From Pelobates cultripes (Eukaryota > Chordata > Amphibia > Anura > Pelobatidae), in assembly GCA_933207985.1 (NCBI GenBank), contig OW240917.1:103858625-103922624 (forward strand): DNA of 64,000 nucleotides, given 5' to 3'. A model generated the notes under the pieces. That model had not been told where the DNA came from. It did no database searches and worked only from the letters and a program-made list of their open reading frames with translations. Position 1 is the stretch's first letter, and every line of letters begins with the position of its first letter. Made by a program: the position numbers and the translations under genes. Below are positions 11,085 to 20,772 of this stretch, piece after piece.

Positions 11085-11375
11085 CACTGCATTCATATAC
11101 ACACACACACACACACTGCACTCATACACATACACACTGCACTCACACACACACACACTGCACTCATATACACACTGCATTCATACACACACACATTGCA
11201 TTCATGCACACACACACTGCATTCATACACACACACTGCACTCATACACACACGTACACTGCACTCATACACACACACACACACTGCACTCATACACACA
11301 CACTGCATTCATACAAACACACTGTATTATATACACACACACACACTGCATTCATTATATACACACACTGTAAAT
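11085..11375 (+). repeat. CA-rich minisatellite, right half
   Basis: This continues the array of 9805-10032 with the same CACTGCATTCATACACACACA-type units. Its first five bases, CACTG, are the second copy of the target duplication of the LTR-like insertion. Confidence 0.85.
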
Positions 11376-11507
11376 AAATATTCAATTAATATAATTTTGG
11401 GGGGATCTAATTTTATTTAGAAATTTACCAGTAGCTGCTGCATTTCCCACCCTAGTCTTATACTCGAGTCAATATGTTTTCCCAGTTTTGGGGGGTAAAA
11501 TTAGGGT

Positions 11508-12335
11508 CTTTTTACTGATTACTGATCTTTTTCCCTTATGAATATATTATGAACTCCCTGATCCAAAATGGCCGCCGGACCACTTCCGGTTTTTCGGTCA
11601 AGTGCCTCAGAACAAAGAACTTGTGAGACTCATGGAGACCGTTTGAAGAGCCACTATATTCTGTGGGGACTTTTAAAATATGTATAAATGACTGTATAGT
11701 CATAATGAACTTTATAACTTCTTTGACTGAAACTGGAAGTACACGTCATGCCAGACCGGAAGTGACATGACGCAAATTGAGTGAGCGGATGAAAACAAGA
11801 TTTTTGGCGCAATTTTGGAAATAAAAGAGCAGACCCCTAACAACTATCAACATTCACCTGAAGAAGGCTGTTTGCCGAAACGCGTTGTGTTTTTAAGAGG
11901 TTTCCCTGTGTACAGCTTGCTGTGTTCTTAAATGTAAGAATTTTATTTATGTTTGGAATAAATGTTTGTATTTTACCTTTAACCCTTGTTTACTATTCCA
12001 TTTTATATGTGAGCACTGGGGGAGAACACAGGAGCTGATGAATATTCCTTCCATCTTACCTATGCTTGTTTACCTGAGCCAGTTGTATTTACAGGCTCAT
12101 TAACATGTGAGTAGGATGTTACTTGCATACTAATATAGTGTGGATATTAATTAGACTATATTGCCCTATGTGAGGCTTTATGTTTTATAGGTACTTCTGT
12201 GGATAAAGTTCATTTTAAGTGTATGTATTTTCTTTTTACTGCACCCTTAGAACATTGTGCACTTGTATTGTGTATTTGTAGAGCACTGAACCTTCTTTTG
12301 TTTTTTCATTGTCTGTACTTGGTGGGATTTAGTGG
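11508..12335 (+). other. Probable Penelope-like element tail / pLTR region
   Basis: Sequence after the DNA element contains a G+C-richer block (AATGGCCGCCGGACC, ACTTCCGG, CCGGAAGTGACATGACG), a TA-rich promoter-like stretch (AAATAAAAGAGCAG near 11820) and the hammerhead-like core at 11858. If 9430-11507 is removed, this joins PLE-1 and would be its 3' tail. That join is inference. No protein is encoded. It abuts the oppositely oriented PLE-2. Confidence 0.45.
11858..11881 (+). ncRNA. Hammerhead ribozyme-like core motif
   Basis: CTGAAGA (11858-11864) fits the hammerhead core CUGANGA. A short stem-loop follows, with GGC (11866-11868) pairing GCC (11874-11876), and then GAAAC (11877-11881). Hammerhead motifs are known in the pseudo-LTRs of Penelope-like elements, which agrees with the PLE sequences on both sides. 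The flanking GCGTTGTG may supply stem III, but a full stem I and the cleavage triplet were not established, so activity is unproven. Confidence 0.45.
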
Positions 12336-12336
12336 T

Positions 12337-12975
12337 TTATTCCACGGTTCGTAGCAGCACTACCAGACCACTAGCGCCATTTTTTATCACTTTTCTCTCC
12401 TCTGACAGTATGAGGTCCAGTTCTTTGACAAAGTCAACTATAGGATCCCTGGGCAGAGATTTGTAACAAAAATGGTCGTCCATATGTGTCATGCACATAT
12501 TTATGTACTTATCACGGTTGAGAAGTACAACATTGACCCCTTTGTCAGCAGGTTTTATGGTGGTGTTTGCTGATTGTCTTAGTTCTTTTTTACATTCCAT
12601 CGGGATTAAGTTGTTAGGTAGTGTGGGGGTGGTGCTTTTTTCAAGTTCAGTAGTTAACATTTGGACAAATAAGTCTACGTGCGGTAGTTCTTTAAAGTTG
12701 GGAGTGAACCAACTATCTGGTTTCAAGTCAGTCAATGGTTTATAAGGGTTTTGTTCCTCTAAAAGGTCGGTTAAGTTTTGTGCCAGATAGAAATCCTCAA
12801 TGTTAAGACCTAAGTCATTGGCAGTTTGCATATCTTTTTTTTGTGTGAATGATATTAAGAGCAAGTTTTCTGCCAAATAAATTTATATCTTCGGTCCAAT
12901 CAAAGATGTTACATTGAGGGGTTGGTACAAATGAAAGGCCTCTGCTAAGTAAGGAGATATGTCTGGGTTGTAGTG
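12337..12975 (-). pseudogene. Penelope-like element (PLE-2), N-terminal region
   Basis: The minus strand encodes the region before the reverse transcriptase core of a Penelope-like protein. LLSRGLSFVPTPQCNIFDW lies at about 12900-12950 and continues into LFGRKLAL after a frame change. The main open frame (12337-12876) includes NTTIKPADKGVNVVLLNRDKY, the family's (K/R)PADKGG-VVV block, followed by DHFCYKSLPRDPIVDF. It breaks off before the PKIHK block that starts the RT domain; the last residues (GLVVLLRTVE) are foreign. The copy has no promoter, RT core or nuclease. It faces PLE-1 and its tail tail-to-tail. Confidence 0.75.
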
Positions 12976-13198
12976 AGCAACCTAAGTTTCAGCAGTCCTG
13001 ACAGCTTAGTCAAGTATGAGACAGTGATATCCGCAACAAACAATTCAGGCTGCAGCAGCTCTGAAAGCAGTCTAAATCAGTTATCTGACAGTAAAATTTA
13101 TGTCCAGGAATCTAGTTTTCAGTAGCTCTGACAGCAAAACCATAAATTTAACTGAAATCAGTAACGAGCAACTTAGGTTCTCTACAGTTCTGAAAGCT
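12975..13198. repeat. Tandem repeat, about 55-75 bp unit, about 4 copies
   Basis: Four diverged units each carry CAG(C/T)AG(C/T)(C/T)CTGA(C/A)AGC or a close relative: AGCAGTCCTGACAGC, AGCAGCTCTGAAAGC, AGTAGCTCTGACAGC and ACAGTTCTGAAAGCTC. They sit between GCAACCTAAG/GCAACTTAGG-type blocks. The array leads directly into interspersed repeat copy B. Confidence 0.6.
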
Positions 13199-13296
13199 CT
13201 GCGGCGGTTCCTGGTAGTCTACAGTGGTTATTGTGTCTGGCGGAGTGCTTGGAGTCTTCGGGAAGCACTAGGAGCATCCATCAACGGAAGGTACCC
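13199..13296. repeat. Interspersed repeat copy B (pair with 123-218)
   Basis: CTGCGGCGGTTCCTGG through GGAAGGTACCC matches the start-of-window copy over its whole length with substitutions. The family is not recognised. Beyond it, 13297-13739 holds no supported gene; short frames on both strands overlap each other and look like chance. Confidence 0.55.
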
Positions 13297-13739
13297 GGTC
13301 GGGGTGCAAGCAGTTCCTTTACAGGGGAGATCCAAGAAAGTATAACTAGCTGTGGTAGAATGAGCTGCAGTTGCAGTGGATGTGGCAGCACAGGTTGTTG
13401 CAGGATGGGAAAAAAAAACAATTGCCTCCTGGGTGTTGAATTGGATGTAACAGACAAACTGATAAATCCCACAACCCTGAGACTGAATAAAACTAATAGT
13501 GGCAAGGGCAGTGAAGGTTTCAGCAATATATTTTTGCCCATAGTGTTCCAACTTTCAGGACTCCTTCCGCTATCCTCCCTCAATTATGTCTCGGGATTGG
13601 TATGTGACATTGAAGATAATGGGTTGGTTTTTCTTATTACAATACATTTGTAATATGAATGGTTGTGTATTGTGTAAACAAACACAACTTTATCTAGCAG
13701 GGATAGGTATTTGTGCTGCAAAATTAGTTAGTGTTTGGT

Positions 13740-14707
13740 GGATTTACTACTGTAACATTATTGTGACTTTAAGAAACCCTGCACACTTGCACAAAACACA
13801 CTGGACTGAACACACCCTGAAATTAATTTTTTTCTTCCAAAGACTTAAACAAAAAAAACCCGACAAGCTGTAGATTGGTGTTTCCAAGTTAGTGTTAAGT
13901 GACAGTGGCTACCAGTGCAACCCTAAACAACAGTGCCATACTAGAGTAAATGAAGCAGGCAACCTCCACCACTGAAATGTTTGTGTGAGTGCCATTGTGG
14001 GAGTAGCTAAGCAAGAAAATATGTTTTATTCTATTTTTACTCTACAACAACCCCTCCCTGTGCACCCCCCGCCCCCCAAAAAAAAGGATATAGTTTCCTT
14101 CTACAAATAGTTAATAAAGAAAATTTAACAGCTGGAAATTTGTGATTCCAAGCTTGTGTTAAGTGGCTAGTAATGCAGAAAACATTAGACATAAACAACA
14201 GTGTCACACAGATAAAGGAAGCAAGCTCACACTAGCGAGCTAGGCAAGAGAACGTTTTTTTCCTTCTTTTTTTACTGCCCAGAACGCTTTCTCAAGAAAG
14301 ATTTTCTTTCTACAAACAGTTAAATAAAAACTTTGAATAATTGTAAATTGAAGATTAGATGTTGGTGTTAAATGGACACTATAGGCACCCAGACCACTTC
14401 ATCTTATATCTACTAGCTGCACTAGACATAAACAAGTGTCACACTAGGATAAATGAAGCAAACTATCTACCGTTTAAAGTTTTTGTCAGTGCCAATGAGG
14501 GAACAACTAGAAAAGAGGAACTTTGTTTTTCTTTTTCATTTGCTTTTTACTAAAGAGCACATTCCCCCCAAAATATGTTTATCTACAGTTAAAAACTCTG
14601 TATTGGTAATCTCACACTAGGATCTCCTATCTCTCACTCAATGTTGTTTCAAATGCCACTGGCAATAGCCAGCTAGCTACAGCAGCTAGATAAGTCATAG
14701 TCTCACA
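13740..14707. repeat. Direct-repeat array, about 210-265 bp unit, 4-5 diverged copies
   Basis: Units starting near 13866, 14131, 14341 and 14591 share an order of blocks: TTCCAAG(T/C)T(A/T)GTGTTAAGTG, AACAACAGTG(C/T)CA, AAATGAAGCA, a T-rich stretch, then CTACAAA(T/C)AGTTAA(T/A)AAA. A partial unit precedes at about 13740. The array is interrupted at 14716 by the hAT-like element, and the interrupted sequence resumes at 17893. The third unit has a MITE end (GGACACTATAGGCACCCAG, 14373-14391) within it. Confidence 0.6.
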
Positions 14708-15054
14708 CTAGAATCCATAGGCGTGCGCACAGGGTGTGCCGGGTGTGCCTGGGCACACTCTAATCCCCGCGGCACGTCTATGGAGTGAGACCGGCAGGGG
14801 AGATCATGAAGGTAGGTTCATGCAGAGCCGGCGCTATCCGAGCGCCGGCTCTGCTCTCAGCCTCCCTCTCCACTGCAGCATGGAGGGAGGCAGGGGAGGA
14901 CCTGGGGAGCTCAACCGCAACAACGCTCATATCTCGCGAGGGTGAACTCTAGCCCCACAGCCCTCACTCTCCACTGGACCACCAGGGATGGCAGCAGGAA
15001 CAAGAATCCCCTCTCCCTACATAAGGTAAGAAGGGAGGGGGGATATTAAGTAAT

Positions 15055-15756
15055 GTGCCCCCACAATCACCCACACACATACAGCACACACACCCACACA
15101 CACAGCACCCACACAGTACACATACACATAGAGCACACACACACATACAGCACACACAGACACACAACACCTACACACATACAGCACCCTCACACACATA
15201 CAGTGCACACATACAGTGCACACATACAGCGCACACATACAGCGCACACACATACAGCACCCACATACACACACAGCACCCACATACAGCACCCACACAC
15301 AGCACCCACATACAGCACCCACACACAGCACACACACACAGCATCCACACACACACATACAGCATTCACACACACACAGCACACACACACATACAGCACA
15401 CACACATACATACAGCACCCACACACACACAGCACCCACACACACAGCACACACACACACACACACACACAGCACCTTCACACATACAGCACCCACACAC
15501 ACAGAGCACCCTCAAACACACAGCACCCTCAAACACACAGCACCCTCTCACACACAGCACAGAAACAGCACCCTCACAAACACACACACAGCACCCTCAC
15601 ACACAACACACTAACAGGACCCTAACAAACACACACACACAAACACCTTCACACACACAAGCAGCACCCTCACACACACACAATACCCTTACGCACACAC
15701 AACACCCTCAAACCACCCTCATGCAGCACACACACACACACACAGCAGTGTATGTA

Positions 15757-15757
<1 letters not shown>
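15055..15757 (+). repeat. CA-rich minisatellite (CACACAGCACC type)
   Basis: Irregular units of CACACACAGCACC and ACACATACAG(C/T)(G/A)C fill about 700 bp. They create long overlapping open frames on both strands (His-Thr or Cys-Val repeats). These are by-products of the repeat and were not annotated as genes. Confidence 0.85.

Positions 15758-15804
<47 letters not shown>
15758..15804. repeat. (TG)n(TA)n microsatellite left of the Tc1 element
   Basis: A TG run passes into TA repeats that end exactly at the Tc1 terminus at 15805. A matching TA/TG tract resumes at 17768-17824 on the other side, so the Tc1 element landed in this microsatellite. Confidence 0.9.
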
Positions 15805-15807
<3 letters not shown>

Positions 15808-16180
15808 TTGCAAGAAAAAGTATGTGAACCCTTTGGAATGATATGGATTTCTGCACAAATTGGTCATAAAATGTGATCTGATCATCATCTAAGTCACAAC
15901 AATAGACAATCACAGTCTGTTTAAACTAATAACACACAAAGAATGAAATGTTGCCATGTTTTTATTGAACACACCATGTAAACATTCACAGTGCAGGTGG
16001 AAAAAGTATGGGAACCCCTAGACTAATGACATCTCCAAGAGCTAATTGGAGTGAGATGTCAGCCAACTGGAGTCCAGTCAATGAGATGAGATTGAAGGTG
16101 TTGGTTACAGCTGCCCTGCCCTATAAAAAACACACACCAGTTCTGGGTTTGCTTTTCACAAGAAGCATTGCCTAATGTGA

Positions 16181-17548
16181 ATGATGCCTCGCACAAAAGA
16201 GCTCTCAGAAGACCTACGATTAAGAATTGTTGACTTGCATAAAGCTGGAAAGGGTTATAAAAGTATCTCCAAAAGCCTTGCTGTTCATCAGTCCACGGTT
16301 AAACAAATTGTCTATAAATGGAGAAAGTTCAGCACTGCTGCTATTCTCCCTAGGAGTGGCCGTCCTGTAAAGATGACTGCAAGAGCACAGCGCAGACTGC
16401 TCAATGAAGTGAAGAAGAATCCTAGAGTGTCAGCTAAAGACTTACAAAAGTCACTGGCAAATACTAACTGTTAAGACACCCCTGGTGTCTTTAAATGAAA
16501 CCGCCGTTAAGTCGACCTTCCCCTTCTGCAATACCAATAATCTCCGTTTGCATAAACTGTAGTGCACGAACCAAGCTCAGGGGAAGCGGCAATCTCCCGA
16601 CCGGGATCCGTGAACGGCTTCAAACTCCCGAACGGCAATCCACGAACTGCTGCTAGCCGCCGAACAATAACATCCACCAAGCGGCTTTCAGTTCCATCCA
16701 GCAATCTCTAAGCGTAAAGAAGAAATCCCCCCAATAACGAGACAGAAGCTCCGCATTGAGGGTCAGACAGGATCTGGTTTTACTGTGGGCTACCTGCCCG
16801 TATTTATGCAGGTCTTCCACTTGGTGGACACTCCCCTAGGGGACTAAATGGGAGACTAATGACAGACAGACATGGGGACATTCCAGACATACAGTCACAG
16901 CTTTTACCCACAATGCAATATGGTTTCCTCCAAGAGCACCTGGATGTTCCACAGCAGTACTGGCAAAATATTCTGTGGACAGATGAAACCAAAGTTGAGT
17001 TGTTTGGAAGAAACACACAACACTATGTGTGGCGAAAAAAAGGCACAGCACACCAACATTAAAACCTCATCCCAACTGTGAAATATGGTGGTGGGGGCAT
17101 CATGGTTTGGGGTGGCTTTGCTGCATCAGGGCCTGGACGGATTGCTATCATCGAAGGAAAAATGAATTCCCAAGTTTATCAAGACATTTTGCAGGAGAAC
17201 TTAAGGCCATCTGTCTACCAGCTGAAGCTCAACAGAAGATGGGTGTTGCAACAGGACAATGACCCAAAGCATAGAAGTAAATCAACAGCAGAATGGCTTA
17301 AACAGAAGAAAATACGCCTTCTGAAGTGGCCCAGTCAGAGCCCTGACCTCAACCCAATTGAGATGCTGTGGCATGACCTCAAGAAATTGATTCACACCAG
17401 ACATCCCAAGAATATTGCTGAACTGAAACAGTTCTGTAAAGAGGAATGGTCAAGAATTACTCCTGACCGTTGTGCACGTCTGATCTGCAACTACAGGAAA
17501 CGTTTGGTTGAAGTTATTGCTGCCAAAGGAGGTTCAACCAGTTATTAA
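16181..17548 (+). pseudogene. Tc1 transposase (DD34E), interrupted
   Basis: The gene is in two blocks. 16181-16474 encodes the DNA-binding N-terminus: a helix-turn-helix ([20 protein letters not shown]) and a GRPR-like linker (RSGRPVKM), then [17 protein letters not shown]. After the LTR-like insertion, 16931-17548 encodes the catalytic domain, with HLDVPQQYWQNILWTDETK (first Asp), [25 protein letters not shown] (second Asp), [16 protein letters not shown] (Glu) and a normal C-terminus ending GGSTSY. The spacing of the second Asp to Glu is 34 residues. Besides the insertion, about 40 residues between the domains are missing, and one nonsense change (CAT-TAA where CAA is expected) lies at about 17060. 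It cannot make a full protein. Confidence 0.9.
16469..16930. mobile_element. LTR-like insertion in the Tc1 transposase
   Basis: About 460 bp of GC-richer sequence starts TGTTAAGACACCCCTGGTGTC and breaks the transposase frame. It contains a short inverted pair (GACACCCC/GGTGTC) and CCCGTATTTATGCAGG, which may be a TATA-type box. No matching target duplication was found, and about 120 bp of Tc1 sequence is missing at the site. Either the insertion came with a deletion or a later deletion removed one edge. The right boundary is approximate. Confidence 0.55.
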
Positions 17549-17765
17549 ATCCAAGGGTTCACATACTTTTTCCACCTGCACTGTGAATGTTTACATGGTG
17601 TGTTCAATAAAAACATGGCAACATTTCATTCTTTGTGTGTTGTTAGTTTAAGCAGACTGTGATTGTCTATTGTTGTGACTTAGATGATGATCAGATCACA
17701 TTTTATGATCAATTTGTGCAGAAATCCATATCATTCCAAAGGGTTCACATACTTTTTCTTGCAAC

Positions 17766-17767
<2 letters not shown>

Positions 17768-17813
<46 letters not shown>

Positions 17814-17826
17814 TATATATACACGC
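17768..17826. repeat. (TA)n/(TG)n microsatellite right of the Tc1 element
   Basis: TATATGTGTGTATATATATA-type repeat begins at the TA target site of the Tc1 element and ends at the right part of the hAT-like element. The interval 17893-18328 beyond the hAT-like element shows no gene. Confidence 0.85.
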
Positions 17827-18328
17827 GGCGTGTGTTTGTGCTTTAGGGTGCACACCCTAATGCAATAGGCTGCGCACGCCTATGCTAGAATCAATGATCC
17901 TGGCTAACTCACAGCAAGTAAAACACACAGTATTACTGTTGGTCTATCTCCCTCAGAAGCTGCAGTCAACATGTTTGGAAAAATCCTGATAGATTGTTTT
18001 AATGCTCCTCCTTTTTTTCTTCTTTATTGGTCAGTTGTAACTTGATCTGTGAATAAAATGAATATTAACTTTCTGTCTCTTAACCATCACTCATCTTTTG
18101 TTCCACCTTTGGATTAGACAGGAGACACAGCCCACATAATTAAGCATCATGGCAAACAGAGCTGCTTATCTCTCCCACCCCACCCTCCACCCCATTCCAC
18201 AAGCATGTTCAGACTTGCAAACATTGATTTTCCAGAGATTTTATTATGTGGTGTCACAGAAATCAGAGTATCCGAATACACAATTAGTCTGAATCCGCCA
18301 AAATTGTAGTTTGGTCATGTCTCCAAGT

Positions 18329-18806
18329 TTAAAGGGACACTATAGTCACCAGAACAACTACAGCTTGCTGTATTTGTTCTGGTGAGTATAATCATTCCCT
18401 TCAGGCTTTTTGCAGTGTTTACATTATAGCCTAGGGATGCCTCCACTGGCCACTCCTAATATGGCTGCTAGAGTTGTTTCCTGTGTCATTCAGTGTAATC
18501 ACCCTCTGCGTGGAGACACTGACATTTCTTCATAGAGATACTTTGATTCAATGCATGCTAATTGGCCAGGGCTGCATTTGGCCTGTGGGGGCTTGGCCTC
18601 TGATCTGCCTCATTGACAAGTTTAGCCAATCCATTGCTCTCCGCTTCTGATGATGCCAGTCAAGAAGGCAGATCAGGGGCAGAGCCAGCAGCATCAGACT
18701 GCAATAAAGGTGAGATTTTGCTATATTTACTGGGGTAGAGGGTACCAGGGGGGCTAGATGGTGGTTTTAACACTATAGGGTCAGTAATACATGTTTGTGT
18801 TCCTAT
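18329..18806 (+). mobile_element. T2-like MITE, long family, 3' end lost
   Basis: It starts TTAAAGGGACACTATAGTCA and contains the family blocks seen at 29871-30451 (TTGTTCTGGTGAGTATAATC, GGCCACTCC, CCCTGATCTGCC-like). It reaches AACACTATAGGGTCAG and ATACATGTTTGTGTTCCT but lacks the final TATAGTGATCCTTTAA. Non-coding. The TTAA site and TTAAAGGRR-type end match the T2/Kolobok MITE description. Confidence 0.75.
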
Positions 18807-19822
18807 TGTATGGGGTTATTGAAAGGACAATATGATTGGATCCCGTATAGATATTTTGACTCTGAGGACCCAGAGGTTTTTCTAATTTATTTTTTATTAT
18901 TACTATAATTTTCCAAATGGTTATTTGTGCTGTAAGTGTGAGTTTAGTTACTATAAATTAACACTATTTTACAGGCAGATGGATCTTCTGAAAACATATA
19001 TAAATATACATCTCTTTTCTTCACCAGACACTTTCACCCATTAAAATAATTAGCATTCAATAGAGGTTTACTGAAATTATACCTTATCGTTGGCCATCAG
19101 ATTGCATACTTTAACTCACTTCTCATAATTTCATATGTAAAAAATTAGATGTGCAGTTTTTAATCATTTAACAATTTTTAAGTGGTAAATGTTTAATGAA
19201 GGAAAATAAATAATTACAATTTTGCATTGTCTGTATGTAATAGGTTATTTGTAATTCATATTTAGTTTTTATTGCATATTTGTTCAAGCCATTGTTTCAT
19301 TTGTGCATTGTAATTTATAAAACAATATATACCATTTTTTTCACACGTATAGGCTGCATCTTTATTCTAATAGTATCCCACACAACACTATAACGTATAA
19401 ACTGATCATATTCAGTGTCAGTTCTTCAAATACTATCTGTTTTTTTTTCTTTTCCTATGTAAAATTCAAAGCTCATAGCTTTAAAAATATTCCTAAACTG
19501 AATGCAGGAATTAATGAATAATACATAGCTTGAACAAACTCATGGAGCAGTTAAATCCTATAAAAAAAAAAAAAAACAAGAACACACGCAGTATATCTGC
19601 AATGCTTATTTAGTTTCTGCAAGCCAGTACATTAAATTAAGCATTTTCTTTTCATTTTTTTGTACTTTATGTCTATCCATTAAGTATTACTACAAAGTGT
19701 TTCTTTACTAAATGGGTAGGAGGTTTGACCTTAATTGCTAAGATTTTCAGAGAGTAGAGATGAGCAGACTCATTGACAAACAATTGTGATAACTAGAATG
19801 ACAGAATACTACAAGCCAGATT
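18807..19822. other. Unassigned AT-rich interval
   Basis: I see no gene or named element here. There is an A(16) run near 19561 and general AT richness. Confidence 0.5.
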
Positions 19823-20341
19823 TTAATGGATCACTATGGGGTCAGGAACACAAACATGTATTCCTGACCCTATAGTACTAAACCCACCATATAGGTGGCT
19901 TGCCTCCCCTTAGCCCCCCTATAAAAGTTTAAAACTCACGTTATTTCCAGCGCCGTGCAGTTCCGCCGGTGCTGGCTCCACCCCCTTTGTGATATAATCA
20001 AAATGGACGATTTTTAGATTGGTTAAAATCAGCACGGGACGGGGCCAAATGCAGTTTGGCCAATCAGGACCTCCTTCTAGAGATGCATTGAATCAATGCA
20101 TCTCTACGAGGAAAATTCAGCGTCTCCATGCAGAGGTTGGGGACGCTGTACATCAGGGCTGCATACTGTGCAGCCCTGAGCCAGGAAACCCTCCAGTGGC
20201 CATCTAAGGAGGGGCAATGTAAACACTGCCTTTTCTCAGAAAAGGCAGTGTTTACATGAAAATGCCTGAAGGCAATGATTATACTCACCAAAACAACTAC
20301 ATTAAGCTGTAGTTGTTCAGGTGACTATAGTGTCTCTTTAA
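19823..20341 (-). mobile_element. T2-like MITE, long family, near complete
   Basis: In reverse orientation it begins TTAATGGATCACTATGGGGT and ends GACTATAGTGTCTCTTTAA. The TTAA is retained on both sides. Inside is a perfect small hairpin, AACACTGCCTTTTCTCAGAAAAGGCAGTGTT (20222-20252). No protein is encoded. Confidence 0.8.
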
Positions 20342-20532
20342 TAATGTTTGATTATTTGGTTCTCTGAAATCTACACAATTGCCTTAGGCTAGTGAAGTAG
20401 ATAGTGGTGTAGTTGTATAAAGCACAATGTCTACATAATTAATAAAGTTTAAATTGCGACAAAATCAGAATCTGATGTATGATAGAATATATATATTTAG
20501 TATAAATAAAAACTGGGGTCTTCATACTCACA

Positions 20533-20772
20533 TTAAAGGGACACTATTGTCACCAAAACAAGTTTAGTTTAAACAAGAAGTTTTGTGTAGAGGTCATGCC
20601 CCTTAAATTTCACTGCTCAATTCACTGCCATTGAGGAATTAAATCACGTCTGTTTCTGTCCATGCAGCCCTATCCACACCTGATACAGCCTGCATGAATA
20701 AAATGGTTTCACTTTTTAATCAGATGTTAACTTATTTTAAAAGTTTTTATCTCTTGCTCGCTAAATTTAAAT
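20533..20772 (+). mobile_element. T2-like MITE, symmetrical family, left half
   Basis: It starts TTAAAGGGACACTATTGTCACC and follows the 32536 copy through TCACTGCTCAATTCACTGCCA and TGGTTTCACTTTTTAATCAG. It is cut off where another MITE begins at 20773, so the two are fused or one inserted at the edge of the other. Confidence 0.7.

Larger units (their letters stand above)
9430..11507. mobile_element. Non-autonomous DNA element with CA minisatellite, split by an LTR-like insertion
   Basis: The left end reads ACCGTATATACTCGAGTATA and folds on itself: ACTCGAGTATAAGTCGAG at about 9440 pairs with CTCGACTTATACTCGAGT near 9509, with TTTTTCAGCACA/TGTGCTGAAAAA inside. The right side carries CTTATACTCGAGTCAATATG and GGGGTAAAATTAGGG but stops before the expected inverted end, so the right terminus is lost. 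The middle is a minisatellite interrupted by 10033-11084. No protein is encoded; the HTHTHT-type ORFs are repeat artefacts. I recall this type of repeat from vertebrates but cannot name its superfamily. Confidence 0.6.
15805..17767 (+). mobile_element. Tc1 element with long terminal inverted repeats (IR/DR type)
   Basis: The left end CAGTTGCAAGAAAAAGTATG and the right end CATACTTTTTCTTGCAACTG are inverted copies. The inverted repeat extends about 210 bp (to about 16013 on the left and from about 17553 on the right). Each inverted repeat holds two related direct repeats, an outer AAAAAGTATGTGAACCC and an inner GGAAAAAGTATGGGAACCC, the arrangement known from Sleeping Beauty-type elements. TA lies at both flanks. 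The transposase gene inside is broken by an LTR-like insertion. Confidence 0.9.
14716..17884. mobile_element. hAT-like element with 8-bp target duplication, host to nested insertions
   Basis: The ends are an exact 14-bp inverted repeat, CATAGGCGTGCGCA at 14716 and TGCGCACGCCTATG ending at 17884. They are flanked by the identical 8-bp CTAGAATC at 14708-14715 and 17885-17892. An 8-bp duplication is the mark of hAT-type transposition. No hAT transposase is seen; the interior is a GC-rich left part with a perfect 14-bp hairpin (14822-14835 with 14841-14854), a CA-rich minisatellite, and a Tc1 element inserted in a TA repeat. Confidence 0.8.

Noticed and set aside
12491..12745. Plus-strand ORF of 84 codons
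   Set aside because: It is the antisense shadow of the Penelope-like coding region on the minus strand.
13228..13653. ORFs of 100-140 codons on both strands
   Set aside because: They overlap each other in opposite directions across a repeat; no domain is recognisable and codon content is unremarkable.
15053..15876. Long overlapping ORFs rich in His-Thr-His-Thr (plus strand) and Cys-Val-Cys-Val (minus strand), up to 273 codons
   Set aside because: They are translations of a CA/TG-rich minisatellite in several frames at once, not genes.
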